Shown here piece by piece: positions 7,436 through 13,099 of a stretch of DNA of 13,099 nucleotides (its first letter is position 1; each line of letters begins with the position of its first letter). Position numbers and translations under genes: made by a program. The notes under the pieces were generated by a model. It was given only the letters and a program-made list of their open reading frames with translations. It searched no databases and had not been told where the DNA came from. Origin of the DNA: JBBQXK01 sp038251625 (GTDB lineage: Bacteria > Pseudomonadota > Alphaproteobacteria > Rhodobacterales > Rhodobacteraceae); contig JBBSBE010000110.1 of assembly GCA_038251625.1 (NCBI GenBank), positions 1 through 13,099 of the forward strand, in the 5' to 3' direction.

Positions 7436-8290
7436 CTAATGTGCCATGACAACCAAAATTTCGGCTTTGTCGACAACGGATTGCGTGTTGCCGCCGAAGA
7501 GCGTCTCGCGTTCATGACTTTGACCATACGCCCCCATGACTAGCAGCCCGGCTCCGACCTCGTGGGTTTTCTTCAGCAACCCAAGGCCCGGAGACCGGGC
7601 ATCGAACTGGCACAACTCGGCCGTGATCCCGCGCAGGCCGTAGTAAGCTTGCAACTCTTCGGGCGACGCCGAATGCGGCTGACCGCGTCCCACAGCCAGG
7701 ATCGTCACCCGTTCGGCAGCGGCCACCAGATCAAGCGTCAGCGCCACCGTCCTTGCCGCCTCCAACGATCCGTTCCAGCCCACGGCCACATGAGAACCGA
7801 AATCCGCGGCCACCTCAGCCTGAGGCGGGACCATCAGAACCGGACGTCCTGTTTGGAACAGTCCGGACTTCAGCGCGCTGGTGCCCAGGTTGCGGTCGCG
7901 ACCCGGCTTTTCCACCACAACGAGATCGGCGAGACGTCCGTTGTGCTTGATTACATCCGCCATGGTGCCAAATTCTTCGATGAATTCTACCGTCGCCTGG
8001 CTGCCATCTGGTTTGCTGGTCTCAACAAGGGCAAGTTCGCCCGCCTGCTCATGCAGTGCCGCGCGCAGTGCAGTTTCTTCCTGATCGGCAAGGTCGGCAG
8101 CCTGAGACAGGATAGTTTTGCGTGCAAAGGACGGGAGCGGGACGCCGTGGGGCATCATATCATCGGGCTTCATCCGGCAATGCGCCACGACGACATGCGC
8201 CTTGTGCCGATGGGCTAGAACCGCCACATGAGCGATGACCCTTTTGCCCATGCCATCGCCACGCACGGGGACAAGTATCTTTGCAATCAT
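7436..8290 (-). CDS. Two-domain universal stress protein (UspA family)
   Basis: A 284-residue cytoplasmic protein of two tandem Usp folds. The first begins MIAKILVPVRGD and the second begins near residue 167 with SHVAVGWNGSLEAARTVALTL. The second domain carries the ATP-binding loop MGAYGQSHERETLFGGNTQS, which is the G-2X-G-9X-G pattern with GGNT in place of G-S/T. The first domain has no such loop, so probably only one domain binds nucleotide. It starts 75 nt after a candidate -10 box and is followed by tctC in the same direction, so it is probably the first gene of the TTT operon. By analogy with TeaD, the Usp partner of the TeaABC TRAP transporter in Halomonas, it may tune transport to energy state; this is inference. 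RBS AGGGAGA lies at 8-nt spacing. Confidence 0.9.
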   Translation of the reverse strand: MIAKILVPVRGDGMGKRVIAHVAVLAHRHKAHVVVAHCRMKPDDMMPHGVPLPSFARKTILSQAADLADQEETALRAALHEQAGELALVETSKPDGSQATVEFIEEFGTMADVIKHNGRLADLVVVEKPGRDRNLGTSALKSGLFQTGRPVLMVPPQAEVAADFGSHVAVGWNGSLEAARTVALTLDLVAAAERVTILAVGRGQPHSASPEELQAYYGLRGITAELCQFDARSPGLGLLKKTHEVGAGLLVMGAYGQSHERETLFGGNTQSVVDKAEILVVMAH

Positions 8291-8364
8291 CTTAAAGTCT
8301 CCCTGCGCTAGCGCGCCGTACTAGAAATCTTCCCGGCACATGCTGGAGCCGCCATCGTCAAAAT

Positions 8365-8392
8365 GCTATACCTCGAATAGGGACATTGTCAG
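8365..8392 (-). promoter_or_regulatory. Candidate usp-tct promoter built on an element end
   Basis: On the minus strand, CTGACA (8392-8387, 5 of 6 to TTGACA) is followed by a 16-nt spacer and TATAGC (8370-8365, 4 of 6 to TATAAT). The -35-like box lies inside the terminal inverted repeat of the adjacent 152-bp element, and the -10-like box lies outside it. A 10-bp palindrome GCGCTAGCGC (8305-8314) lies between this promoter and the usp start. No transcription start is known. Confidence 0.4.
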
Positions 8393-8538
8393 ATTAAACT
8401 CATCTGCTATCATTGAAGATAGGAATTTCGGCTGTCTTCGCGTCTCGATGCTTGGTGAAAGCCAGGCACTCCAGGAAATTCAACTGGAAAATTGAAATTT
8501 TGGGCGGTGAGAGGCAAGACAAGCTGTTTGATCTGACA
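8387..8538. mobile_element. 152-bp MITE-like element with 13-bp inverted ends
   Basis: The ends TGTCAGATTAAAC (8387-8399) and GTTTGATCTGACA (8526-8538) are reverse complements at 12 of 13 positions. The interior has no complete gene and carries AATTTC/GAAATT-type motifs. Ends that begin TGTCAG and contain an outward CTGACA resemble IS21-family termini, which is a weak family suggestion from memory. The right end abuts the truncated IS1380-type coding sequence. I see no clear target-site duplication (CGAATAGGGACAT on the left, GTGCCATTTG on the right), so it may be a deletion derivative rather than a clean insertion. Confidence 0.5.
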
Positions 8539-8966
8539 GTGCCATTTGAGCCCCTTGCGGTCGTGGAACCGGTCGATCCACTGGCCGTTCAGATCAAATA
8601 GCGCTTCCCGGTTCCCGGGCAGGGCGAAGGTCTCGGTCTCGAACCGTCCCATCTGCGAGGCCGAAGCCGTCGGCGCATCGACAGCCCGACCGCCGACAAC
8701 GTGACGCATGACCGGATCGAGGGCCAGTCGGTCAGCATGATTGACATCTTCATACCCCGCCAACCGTCCATAGACCGATTGCCGGAAAAGCCCGTCGAGA
8801 CGGTGGACGGTGTTCTTGCCAATGCGGATGTCGCGCAGCGCACCCGAAGCAAATTGCGACAGCCCGAGCGCATCATCCAACTCGCGCATCACCAGAAGCC
8901 CACCGTCCGAACTGATCTGCGCGCCCCGGAACTCCAGCCGGACGCGGCGGTCGAAATCCAGCCATC
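8539..8966 (-). pseudogene. IS1380-family transposase, N-terminal remnant
   Basis: The minus-strand frame reads RWLDFDRRVRLEFRGAQ, SSDGGLLVMRELDDALGLS, GKNTVHRLDGLFRQSVYGRL, AGYEDVNHADRLALDP and LNGQWIDRFHDRKGLK. These are the conserved N-terminal blocks of IS1380-family DDE transposases, which are normally about 440-450 residues. Only about 140 residues remain. The gene is cut after GLK, where the catalytic core (usually VLDMDSS...) should follow, by the end of the 152-bp element. Its own start is also missing: upstream it joins directly to an IS5-family remnant near 8967. It cannot encode an active transposase. Reading continues 8538-8410 through the neighbouring element only by chance. Confidence 0.85.
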
Positions 8967-9378
8967 TGCATCGGTGACGGCGTGCAGCTTGGTGTTCATC
9001 CCGCCCTTCGTTCGGCCTTTGAGACGGCCTCGTTGGTCGTCAGGTCCCCCTTTTTACCCGAAGGCTGGTCGCCGTGCGGTGCGCCTTCAGATAGGGCGCG
9101 TCGATCATCACCGTCTTCGGAACCGCCGCCTCTGAGGCCAGGCCGTGCATCATCCGGGCGAAGATACCCTTGTCGCCCCAACGCTTCCATCGGTTGTAGA
9201 GGGTCTTCGCGGGACCATACTCGATGGGTGCATCGCACCATCGCAAGCCATTGCGATCGATGAATATAATTCCACTTATGACCCGCAGATCATTGAAACG
9301 CGGCCTGCCATGGCTCTTCAGAAAGAAGGGCCGCAGACGCTCCATTTGAACGTCCGTCAGCCAGAAAAGATTGCTCAC
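8967..9378 (-). pseudogene. IS5-family (IS427-like) transposase, 5' half
   Basis: From GTG 9378 the frame reads SNLFWLTDVQMERLRPFF, GLRWCDAPIEYGPAKTLYNR, MMHGLASEAAVPKTVMIDA and YLKAHRTATSLRV. This is the first half of an IS5-family transposase with the first catalytic Asp in MIDA, ending in TGA at 9040-9042. The reading then continues in another frame as DDQRGRLKGRTKGGMNTKLH and AVTDA, which is the start of the second half, and stops abruptly at the junction with the IS1380 remnant near 8967. The frame change lies at an A5-G5 run (complement at 9046-9055), which could be a programmed slip site in the parent or a later indel. The DDE core and the distal end are missing, so it is inactive. Confidence 0.87.
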
Positions 9379-9451
9379 TATCACCCCCGTCAGCTCGGGA
9401 GCTTGAATCACGCAGCCACGAAAGCCTCAAGCCCAACAATGGGTCCTGACC
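8967..9451 (-). mobile_element. Truncated IS5-family insertion sequence with one remaining end
   Basis: The retained end lies upstream of the transposase start. Read inward it begins about GGTCAGGACCCATTG (9451 leftwards), and a CTAG follows immediately outside (9452-9455), a target type used by many IS5-family elements. The other end is gone, replaced by IS1380-derived sequence at about 8967. The exact boundary is uncertain by a few bases. Confidence 0.6.
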
Positions 9452-9455
9452 CTAG

Positions 9456-9527
9456 GCGCGCCTCATCATCCGCGGATGGTCAATGTTGCGTCGCGGGCAG
9501 TCATCAGACAAGATTGATGAGGCGCGC
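9456..9527. repeat. Exact 13-bp inverted repeat GCGCGCCTCATCA, 46-nt loop
   Basis: Arms lie at 9456-9468 and 9515-9527. A 12-bp palindrome CATCCGCGGATG (9467-9478) overlaps the left arm. A competing local hairpin TCATCA/TGATGA (9501-9506 with 9515-9520) uses part of the right arm, so the two folds exclude each other. The block lies between the IS5 end and coxC, in what is probably the coxC promoter or leader. Confidence 0.7.
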
Positions 9528-9602
9528 AGAAGGGTTCTGTCTGCAGCCGAGAATGAACGATGACAAAAGACACCGAAAACAGCGTAATGGGGAGGGGCAC
9601 AA

Positions 9603-10802
9603 CTGACCTATAATTACATCCTCGTTGTTCTCTCCGTATTTGTTGCGGTGCAGGCAGGATATGTCGGACTCGCCCTCGCGCAGCGCATTCCAAGTTCGTT
9701 CGCGCTCAGGCGCCGAGGACTGATCGCCGGTGCAGCGATCACGCTTTCCGTAGGTATTTGGAGCATGCATTTCATTGGCATGCTAGCCATTCAAACGACT
9801 TCAATTGTCGACTATCTGGTCCTGCCGACGCTCATTTCGTTTCTCGTTTGTGTGCTAGTCACCGGGGTTGCCATCTTTATGGCAAGCCTAAGGTCAAAGA
9901 GAATGATCTTAGGCGGCGCGCTGTTTATGGGGATCGGCATAGCCGCGATGCATTATGTCGGAATGGCGGCATGGAACTCCAGCGCCATGATGGAAAACAA
10001 TCCAGCATTTGTGACGGCAAGCATCGCGCTGGCGATTTCAGCCTCGGGACTGGCGCTATGGCTGGCATTTATTGCCACCGGGCGGTTCCCCGCAATCTTT
10101 GGTGCGGTCGTGTTCGGGGGGGCGGTTTCCGGCATGCACTACATCGCGATGGCCGGCATGTCGGTTCATTTCATGTCAAATCCGGCACCGGGTACGACCT
10201 TTATATCCAGCGATATCTTGGCAATGGTTGTCAGCATCGTGGCGTTTGTGATTTCAGGCATTTTTATGCTTGCGCTGATCCCCAAAGAGCCGTCTTCGGG
10301 CGATCCCGACCTGCAGTGGGCAGCCTTGGATACGTCATCGACCGACGATGCCGCGTCACCCCATGCGGGCGTCAGGTTCGAACATAAGGACCTGCCTGTG
10401 CCGCCCAAGGATCAGGATCCTGCCACCATGTTTGTTCCGTTTGAACAGAATGGCGGTCAGTTCCAGATCGCTGCGGCGGATATCGTATCAATCCACGCCA
10501 ACGCCCATTACACCTACGTTTTCAATGGGCGCGACGACTTCTTCTGCCCGCTTTCGATTAGTGAGGTCGAGGCGATGATCGGTACCAAAGGTCCGTTTTT
10601 TCGGACCCATCGCAGCCACATCGTCAATCTGCGCCATATCGAAAGGATTCAAAAGTCGGGGGACGCGGCCTCTGCAGAGTTGAATTCAAAAGTGCGCCGA
10701 AGCGTGCCAGTCGCCCGTGGACGCGTATCTCAGCTGCGAAGGGAGTGGGCCGAAAGGGTAGATGCGGGACCCATTTTACCCCGAGAAAGTCAGCAAATCT
10801 GA
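9603..10802 (+). CDS. coxC: CoxC-like MHYT sensor with LytTR DNA-binding domain
   Basis: A membrane-bound transcription regulator of the CoxC/CoxH type found beside CO dehydrogenase genes. Counting from CTG 9603 it has 399 residues. The N-terminal ~220 residues form the MHYT domain with the three repeated motifs SMHFIGM (about 54-60), AMHYVGM (115-121) and GMHYIAM (177-183), thought to bind a metal and sense a small molecule such as CO or O2. A linker rich in Asp and Pro follows, then a LytTR DNA-binding domain (about 276-385) with FFRTHRSHIVNL as the core signature. The start is unusual: the first helix (YNYILVVLSVFVAV) needs translation to begin at or before 9603, where CTG stands 7 nt after GGAGG within a GGGGAGGGG block (9589-9597). 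The next in-frame start is GTG 9648, which lacks a site and removes most of that helix. A one-base frameshift from ATG 9560 is the alternative. It is followed by coxM after 128 nt. Confidence 0.88.
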   Translation: MTYNYILVVLSVFVAVQAGYVGLALAQRIPSSFALRRRGLIAGAAITLSVGIWSMHFIGMLAIQTTSIVDYLVLPTLISFLVCVLVTGVAIFMASLRSKRMILGGALFMGIGIAAMHYVGMAAWNSSAMMENNPAFVTASIALAISASGLALWLAFIATGRFPAIFGAVVFGGAVSGMHYIAMAGMSVHFMSNPAPGTTFISSDILAMVVSIVAFVISGIFMLALIPKEPSSGDPDLQWAALDTSSTDDAASPHAGVRFEHKDLPVPPKDQDPATMFVPFEQNGGQFQIAAADIVSIHANAHYTYVFNGRDDFFCPLSISEVEAMIGTKGPFFRTHRSHIVNLRHIERIQKSGDAASAELNSKVRRSVPVARGRVSQLRREWAERVDAGPILPRESQQI

Positions 10803-10930
10803 CGCACTTCGTGCAAGTTCCTGCTTTTTGTGCAGCAACATTTGCGCGGTTCGCGTGTTCGGTATGCTCTCGTGCACAGCAGTCGGTTTTCGGACCGATC
10901 TGTGCATTGCTAGCTTTGGGAGGAGCCTAG
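10803..10930 (+). promoter_or_regulatory. coxC-coxM intergenic region with repeated GTGCA motifs
   Basis: Four plus-strand GTGCA copies start at 10811, 10830, 10872 and 10902, each preceded by a pyrimidine-rich TYYG-like context (TTCGTGCA, TTTGTGCA, CTCGTGCA, TCTGTGCA). A TCGGT-N6-ACCGA inverted repeat lies at 10883-10898, and a small GCAC-TTC-GTGC hairpin at 10804-10814. No T-run terminator follows coxC, so read-through into coxM is possible. A weak -35/-10 pair (TTGCGC 10842, TATGCT 10863, 15-nt spacer) is conceivable only. LytTR proteins bind short direct repeats, so these copies are candidate operators for CoxC or a related CO regulator. coxM has the site GGGAGGAG at 10918-10925. Confidence 0.4.
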
Positions 10931-11797
10931 ATGATACCTGGTGCGTTCGAATACCACAGGCCAAAGTCCGTGGACGAGGCCGTTGGTCTTTTGTCGAAGT
11001 TGGGCGAAGACGCTCTGTTGCTTGCGGGTGGGCACAGCCTGATCCCGATGATGAAATTGCGAATGGCATCCCCCGACCACCTAGTTGATCTGTCCGGGAT
11101 CGGGGAGCTCAAAAGTATCACCCAGGCGGGCGACACCATCATCATTGGCGCGATGACCACCCAGTTCGAGCTCATGAGTTCTGAACTTCTGGCCCGGCAT
11201 CTGCCGATCATCCGCGAAACATCGATGGTCATAGCTGACCCGCAGATCCGCTACAAAGGAACCTTTGGCGGCAATGTCGTCAACGGCGACCCAGGCAATG
11301 ACATGCCTGCCCTGATGCAATGTCTGAACGCGAAATTGGAGTTGTCCGGGCCCAATGGTGTGCGCCACGTCGCCGCCCGCGACTTCTACCAGGGATCGTA
11401 TTTCACCGCCCGCGAACCGGACGAGATCCTGACTTCGGTTCATATTCCGGTGCCAGCAGCCGGACACGGTTACGCATACGAGAAACTCAAGCGCAAGGTT
11501 GGTGACTACGCCACTGCGGCCGCTGCGGTCATCATCACCATGAAAGGCGGCACATGCACCAGGGCCTCGATCGGTCTGACGAATGTGGGTGAAACGCCGC
11601 TTTGGGCCGAAGAAGCGGGCGCGATCCTGACCGGATCAGCGCTGGACAAGGCGACGATCGACAAGGCTGTCGCTGCTGCCGAAGCGATCACCAGCCCCGC
11701 CTCCGACATGCGCGGACCGGCTGAATACCGCACCAAAATGGCAGGCATCATGATGCGCCGCGCCCTTGACCGGGCCATGACCCGCGCCACGGCCTGA
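10931..11797 (+). CDS. coxM: CO dehydrogenase medium (FAD-binding) subunit
   Basis: A 288-residue flavoprotein subunit of aerobic Mo-Cu carbon monoxide dehydrogenase. It takes electrons from the iron-sulfur clusters of CoxS and passes them on towards the quinone pool. The two FAD-binding signatures are present: AGGHSLIP at residues 32-39 and TFGGNVVNGDPGNDMPA at 111-127 (TIGGxxxxADP in many relatives, so GNVVNGDP is a mild variant). The length matches the family. The protein has no signal peptide; the complex acts at the inner face of the membrane. It starts at ATG 10931 with GGGAGGAG 5 nt before, and is followed by coxS 11 nt downstream. The gene order M-S-L is that of form I (true CO-oxidising) clusters. 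A nicotine- or xanthine-dehydrogenase FAD subunit is the alternative but does not fit the adjacent CoxC and CoxL. Confidence 0.95.
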   Translation: MIPGAFEYHRPKSVDEAVGLLSKLGEDALLLAGGHSLIPMMKLRMASPDHLVDLSGIGELKSITQAGDTIIIGAMTTQFELMSSELLARHLPIIRETSMVIADPQIRYKGTFGGNVVNGDPGNDMPALMQCLNAKLELSGPNGVRHVAARDFYQGSYFTAREPDEILTSVHIPVPAAGHGYAYEKLKRKVGDYATAAAAVIITMKGGTCTRASIGLTNVGETPLWAEEAGAILTGSALDKATIDKAVAAAEAITSPASDMRGPAEYRTKMAGIMMRRALDRAMTRATA

Positions 11798-11808
11798 GGA
11801 GACATCAC

Positions 11809-12309
11809 ATGGCAAAATCTGTTATCGAAGTCACCATCAATGGCAAAAAGGTCGAGGCCTTGGTTGAGCCGCGCACCTTGCTGATTCACTTCCTGCGCGA
11901 ACAGCAGAACCTGACCGGAGCGCACATCGGCTGTGATACCGGCCACTGCGGGGCGTGCACAGTCGAGGTCGACAACATGTCGGTCAAAAGCTGCATGACC
12001 TTTGCAGTTCAGGCGAATGGCGCGAATATCACCACCATCGAAGGCATGGCCAATCCTGACGGCACGCTCAGCGCGCTGCAGGAAGGGTTCCGCATGATGC
12101 ACGGGCTGCAATGCGGCTACTGCACGCCGGGCATGATCCTGCGGGCGCACCGCTTGCTGCAGGAAAACACGGACCCTACCGAGGATGAAATCCGCCACGG
12201 CATCTCGGGCAACCTGTGCCGCTGCACCGGGTACGTCAACATCGTTAAGGCGATCCAATATGCGGCCGCCAAAATTAACGGAACCCCGTTTCAGGAGGCT
12301 GCAGAATGA
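11809..12309 (+). CDS. coxS: CO dehydrogenase small ([2Fe-2S]) subunit
   Basis: A 166-residue iron-sulfur subunit that carries electrons from the Mo-Cu site of CoxL to the FAD of CoxM. All eight cluster ligands are visible: Cys42, Cys47, Cys50 and Cys62 in the plant-ferredoxin-like domain (GCDTGHCGACTV, then SC), and Cys102, Cys105, Cys137 and Cys139 in the helical domain (QCGYCTPGM and GNLCRCTGY). This spacing and numbering agree with the known CoxS of carboxydotrophs. The start ATG 11809 has AGGAGA overlapping the coxM stop. The stop overlaps the coxL start as ATGA, so coxS and coxL are probably translationally coupled. Confidence 0.97.
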   Translation: MAKSVIEVTINGKKVEALVEPRTLLIHFLREQQNLTGAHIGCDTGHCGACTVEVDNMSVKSCMTFAVQANGANITTIEGMANPDGTLSALQEGFRMMHGLQCGYCTPGMILRAHRLLQENTDPTEDEIRHGISGNLCRCTGYVNIVKAIQYAAAKINGTPFQEAAE

Positions 12310-13099
12310 ACAAGCCAGTGAATGTGGAAGAAGATCGCGCCGAGCGGGTCGAAAAACTTCAGGGGATGGGATGCAAGCGCAAGCGGGTTGAAGATATCCG
12401 GTTCACCCAAGGCAAAGGCAACTACGTTGACGACTTGAAACTTCCCGGGATGCTGTTTGGTGATTTCGTCCGCTCGCCCCATGCCCATGCCCGGATTGTC
12501 AGCATCGACACAACCCGTGCCAAGGCGCTGCCGGGTGTGATCGCCGTTCTGACTGCGGCTGACCTGAAACCGCTTGGGCTGCATTACATGCCAACGCTTG
12601 CCGGTGACGTGCAGGCCGTTCTGGCTGAACACAAGGTCCTTTTCCAGAACCAGGAAGTCGCCTTTGTCATCGCTGAAGACCGCTATATTGCCTCGGACGC
12701 GACCGAGCTGGTCGATGTGGTCTATGAAGCATTGCCTGTCGTCATCGATCCGTTCAAAGCGATGCTGCCCGACGCCCCGATCCTGCGCGAAGACATTCAG
12801 GACAAGATGGTCGGCGCACATGGTCCGCGCAAACATCCCAACCACATCTTTGAATGGGCCATTGGCGACAAGGACGCGACAGACGCCATTTTCGCAAATG
12901 CAGATGTGACCATCAAGGAAATGCTGGTCGATCACCGCACCCATCCGTCGCCGCTGGAAACCTGCCAATCGGTCGCATCCTTTGACAAGATTACAGGCGA
13001 TCTGACGCTTTGGGGCACGTTTCAGGCCCCGCACGTTATTCGGACCGTGGTCTCGCTGATCTCGGGCCTGCCCGAACACAAGATTCACGTCATCGCCCC
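12306..13099 (+). CDS. coxL: CO dehydrogenase large (Mo-Cu) subunit, 5' part
   Basis: The first 264 codons of the catalytic subunit, open at the right window edge; the full protein is normally about 800 residues. CoxL binds the molybdopterin cytosine dinucleotide and, with Cu, oxidises CO. Form I landmarks in the visible part are RKRVEDIRFTQGKGNYVDD-type sequence near residue 26, PGMLFGDFVRSPHAHARI, NQEVAFVIAEDRYIA, HPSPLETCQSVASFDKI, and TLWGTFQAPHVIRTVVSLIS near the edge. The active-site loop that separates form I (AYxCSFR) from form II (AYxGAGR) lies beyond the window, so the form I call rests on similarity and gene order. AGGAGG (12293-12298) stands 7 nt before ATG 12306, and the start overlaps the coxS stop. 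Confidence 0.95.
   Translation, partial: MNKPVNVEEDRAERVEKLQGMGCKRKRVEDIRFTQGKGNYVDDLKLPGMLFGDFVRSPHAHARIVSIDTTRAKALPGVIAVLTAADLKPLGLHYMPTLAGDVQAVLAEHKVLFQNQEVAFVIAEDRYIASDATELVDVVYEALPVVIDPFKAMLPDAPILREDIQDKMVGAHGPRKHPNHIFEWAIGDKDATDAIFANADVTIKEMLVDHRTHPSPLETCQSVASFDKITGDLTLWGTFQAPHVIRTVVSLISGLPEHKIHVIA

Noticed and set aside
6819..8218. Plus-strand frames opposite tctC and usp (206 and 218 codons)
   Set aside because: Antisense shadows of recognised genes without their own ribosome binding sites or domains.
3806..8393. Shared 10-mer CATTGTCAGA at 3806-3815 and 8384-8393, both at inverted repeats
   Set aside because: Many shared 10-mers are expected by chance in 13 kb, and the flanks diverge at once, so common origin is not shown.
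11506..12258. Minus-strand frame of 250 codons across coxM and coxS
   Set aside because: It spans two well-supported genes antisense, is Arg/Ala-rich and shows no family pattern.
12291..13088. Long minus-strand frame of 265 codons antisense to coxL
   Set aside because: It mirrors the codon pattern of coxL, has no domain, and coxL is strongly supported on the plus strand.

Overview
The window looks like chromosomal or large-replicon DNA from a GC-rich alphaproteobacterium, most likely a marine Rhodobacteraceae (Roseobacter-group) member. The basis is the GC-rich codon use, a form I-like aerobic CO dehydrogenase (cox) cluster in the order C-M-S-L, a tripartite tricarboxylate transporter (TTT) operon, and IS5- and IS1380-family transposase remnants of a kind I associate with that group. 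The taxonomic call is inference, because no rRNA or core marker lies in the window.

Layout, left to right. (1) 1-623: the 3' part of an unrecognised plus-strand reading frame cut by the window edge. (2) 520-2351, minus strand: a MATE multidrug/toxin exporter gene whose stop overlaps the start of a small 'glyoxalase superfamily' protein gene (ATGA overlap), so the two form a translationally coupled pair. (3) 2754-3752, plus strand: a membrane-anchored or secreted alpha/beta hydrolase with a TTG start. (4) 3753-4271: a scar region holding a hairpin, an 8-bp G-rich tandem repeat, and the last ~50 codons of a PanE/ApbA-type 2-dehydropantoate 2-reductase pseudogene. (5) 4272-8290, minus strand: a universal stress protein gene followed by tctC-tctB-tctA, a complete TTT importer (periplasmic binding protein, small and large membrane subunits). 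(6) 8387-9451: three abutting mobile-element remnants: a 152-bp element with 13-bp inverted ends, the N-terminal part of an IS1380-family transposase, and the 5' half of an IS5-family transposase. (7) 9603-13099, plus strand: coxC (MHYT membrane sensor plus LytTR DNA-binding domain), then coxM, coxS and the first 264 codons of coxL.

How the parts work together. CoxM (FAD), CoxS (two [2Fe-2S] clusters) and CoxL (Mo-Cu active site) form the CO-oxidising enzyme. CoxC is a membrane-bound LytTR protein of the type found beside cox genes and is the likely local regulator; four GTGCA motifs lie in the coxC-coxM gap. The TTT operon imports an unknown organic acid, probably with the Usp protein as an associated ATP-binding partner, as TeaD is for the TeaABC TRAP transporter.

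Most interesting signals: coxC has no conventional start that keeps its first membrane helix, but a CTG with a strong Shine-Dalgarno does; the inverted end of the 152-bp element supplies a -35-like box facing the usp-tct operon; the transposase remnants are joined end to end into a mosaic; and an exact 13-bp inverted repeat sits between the IS scar and coxC. I did not find a clear new defence, CRISPR or biosynthetic system.
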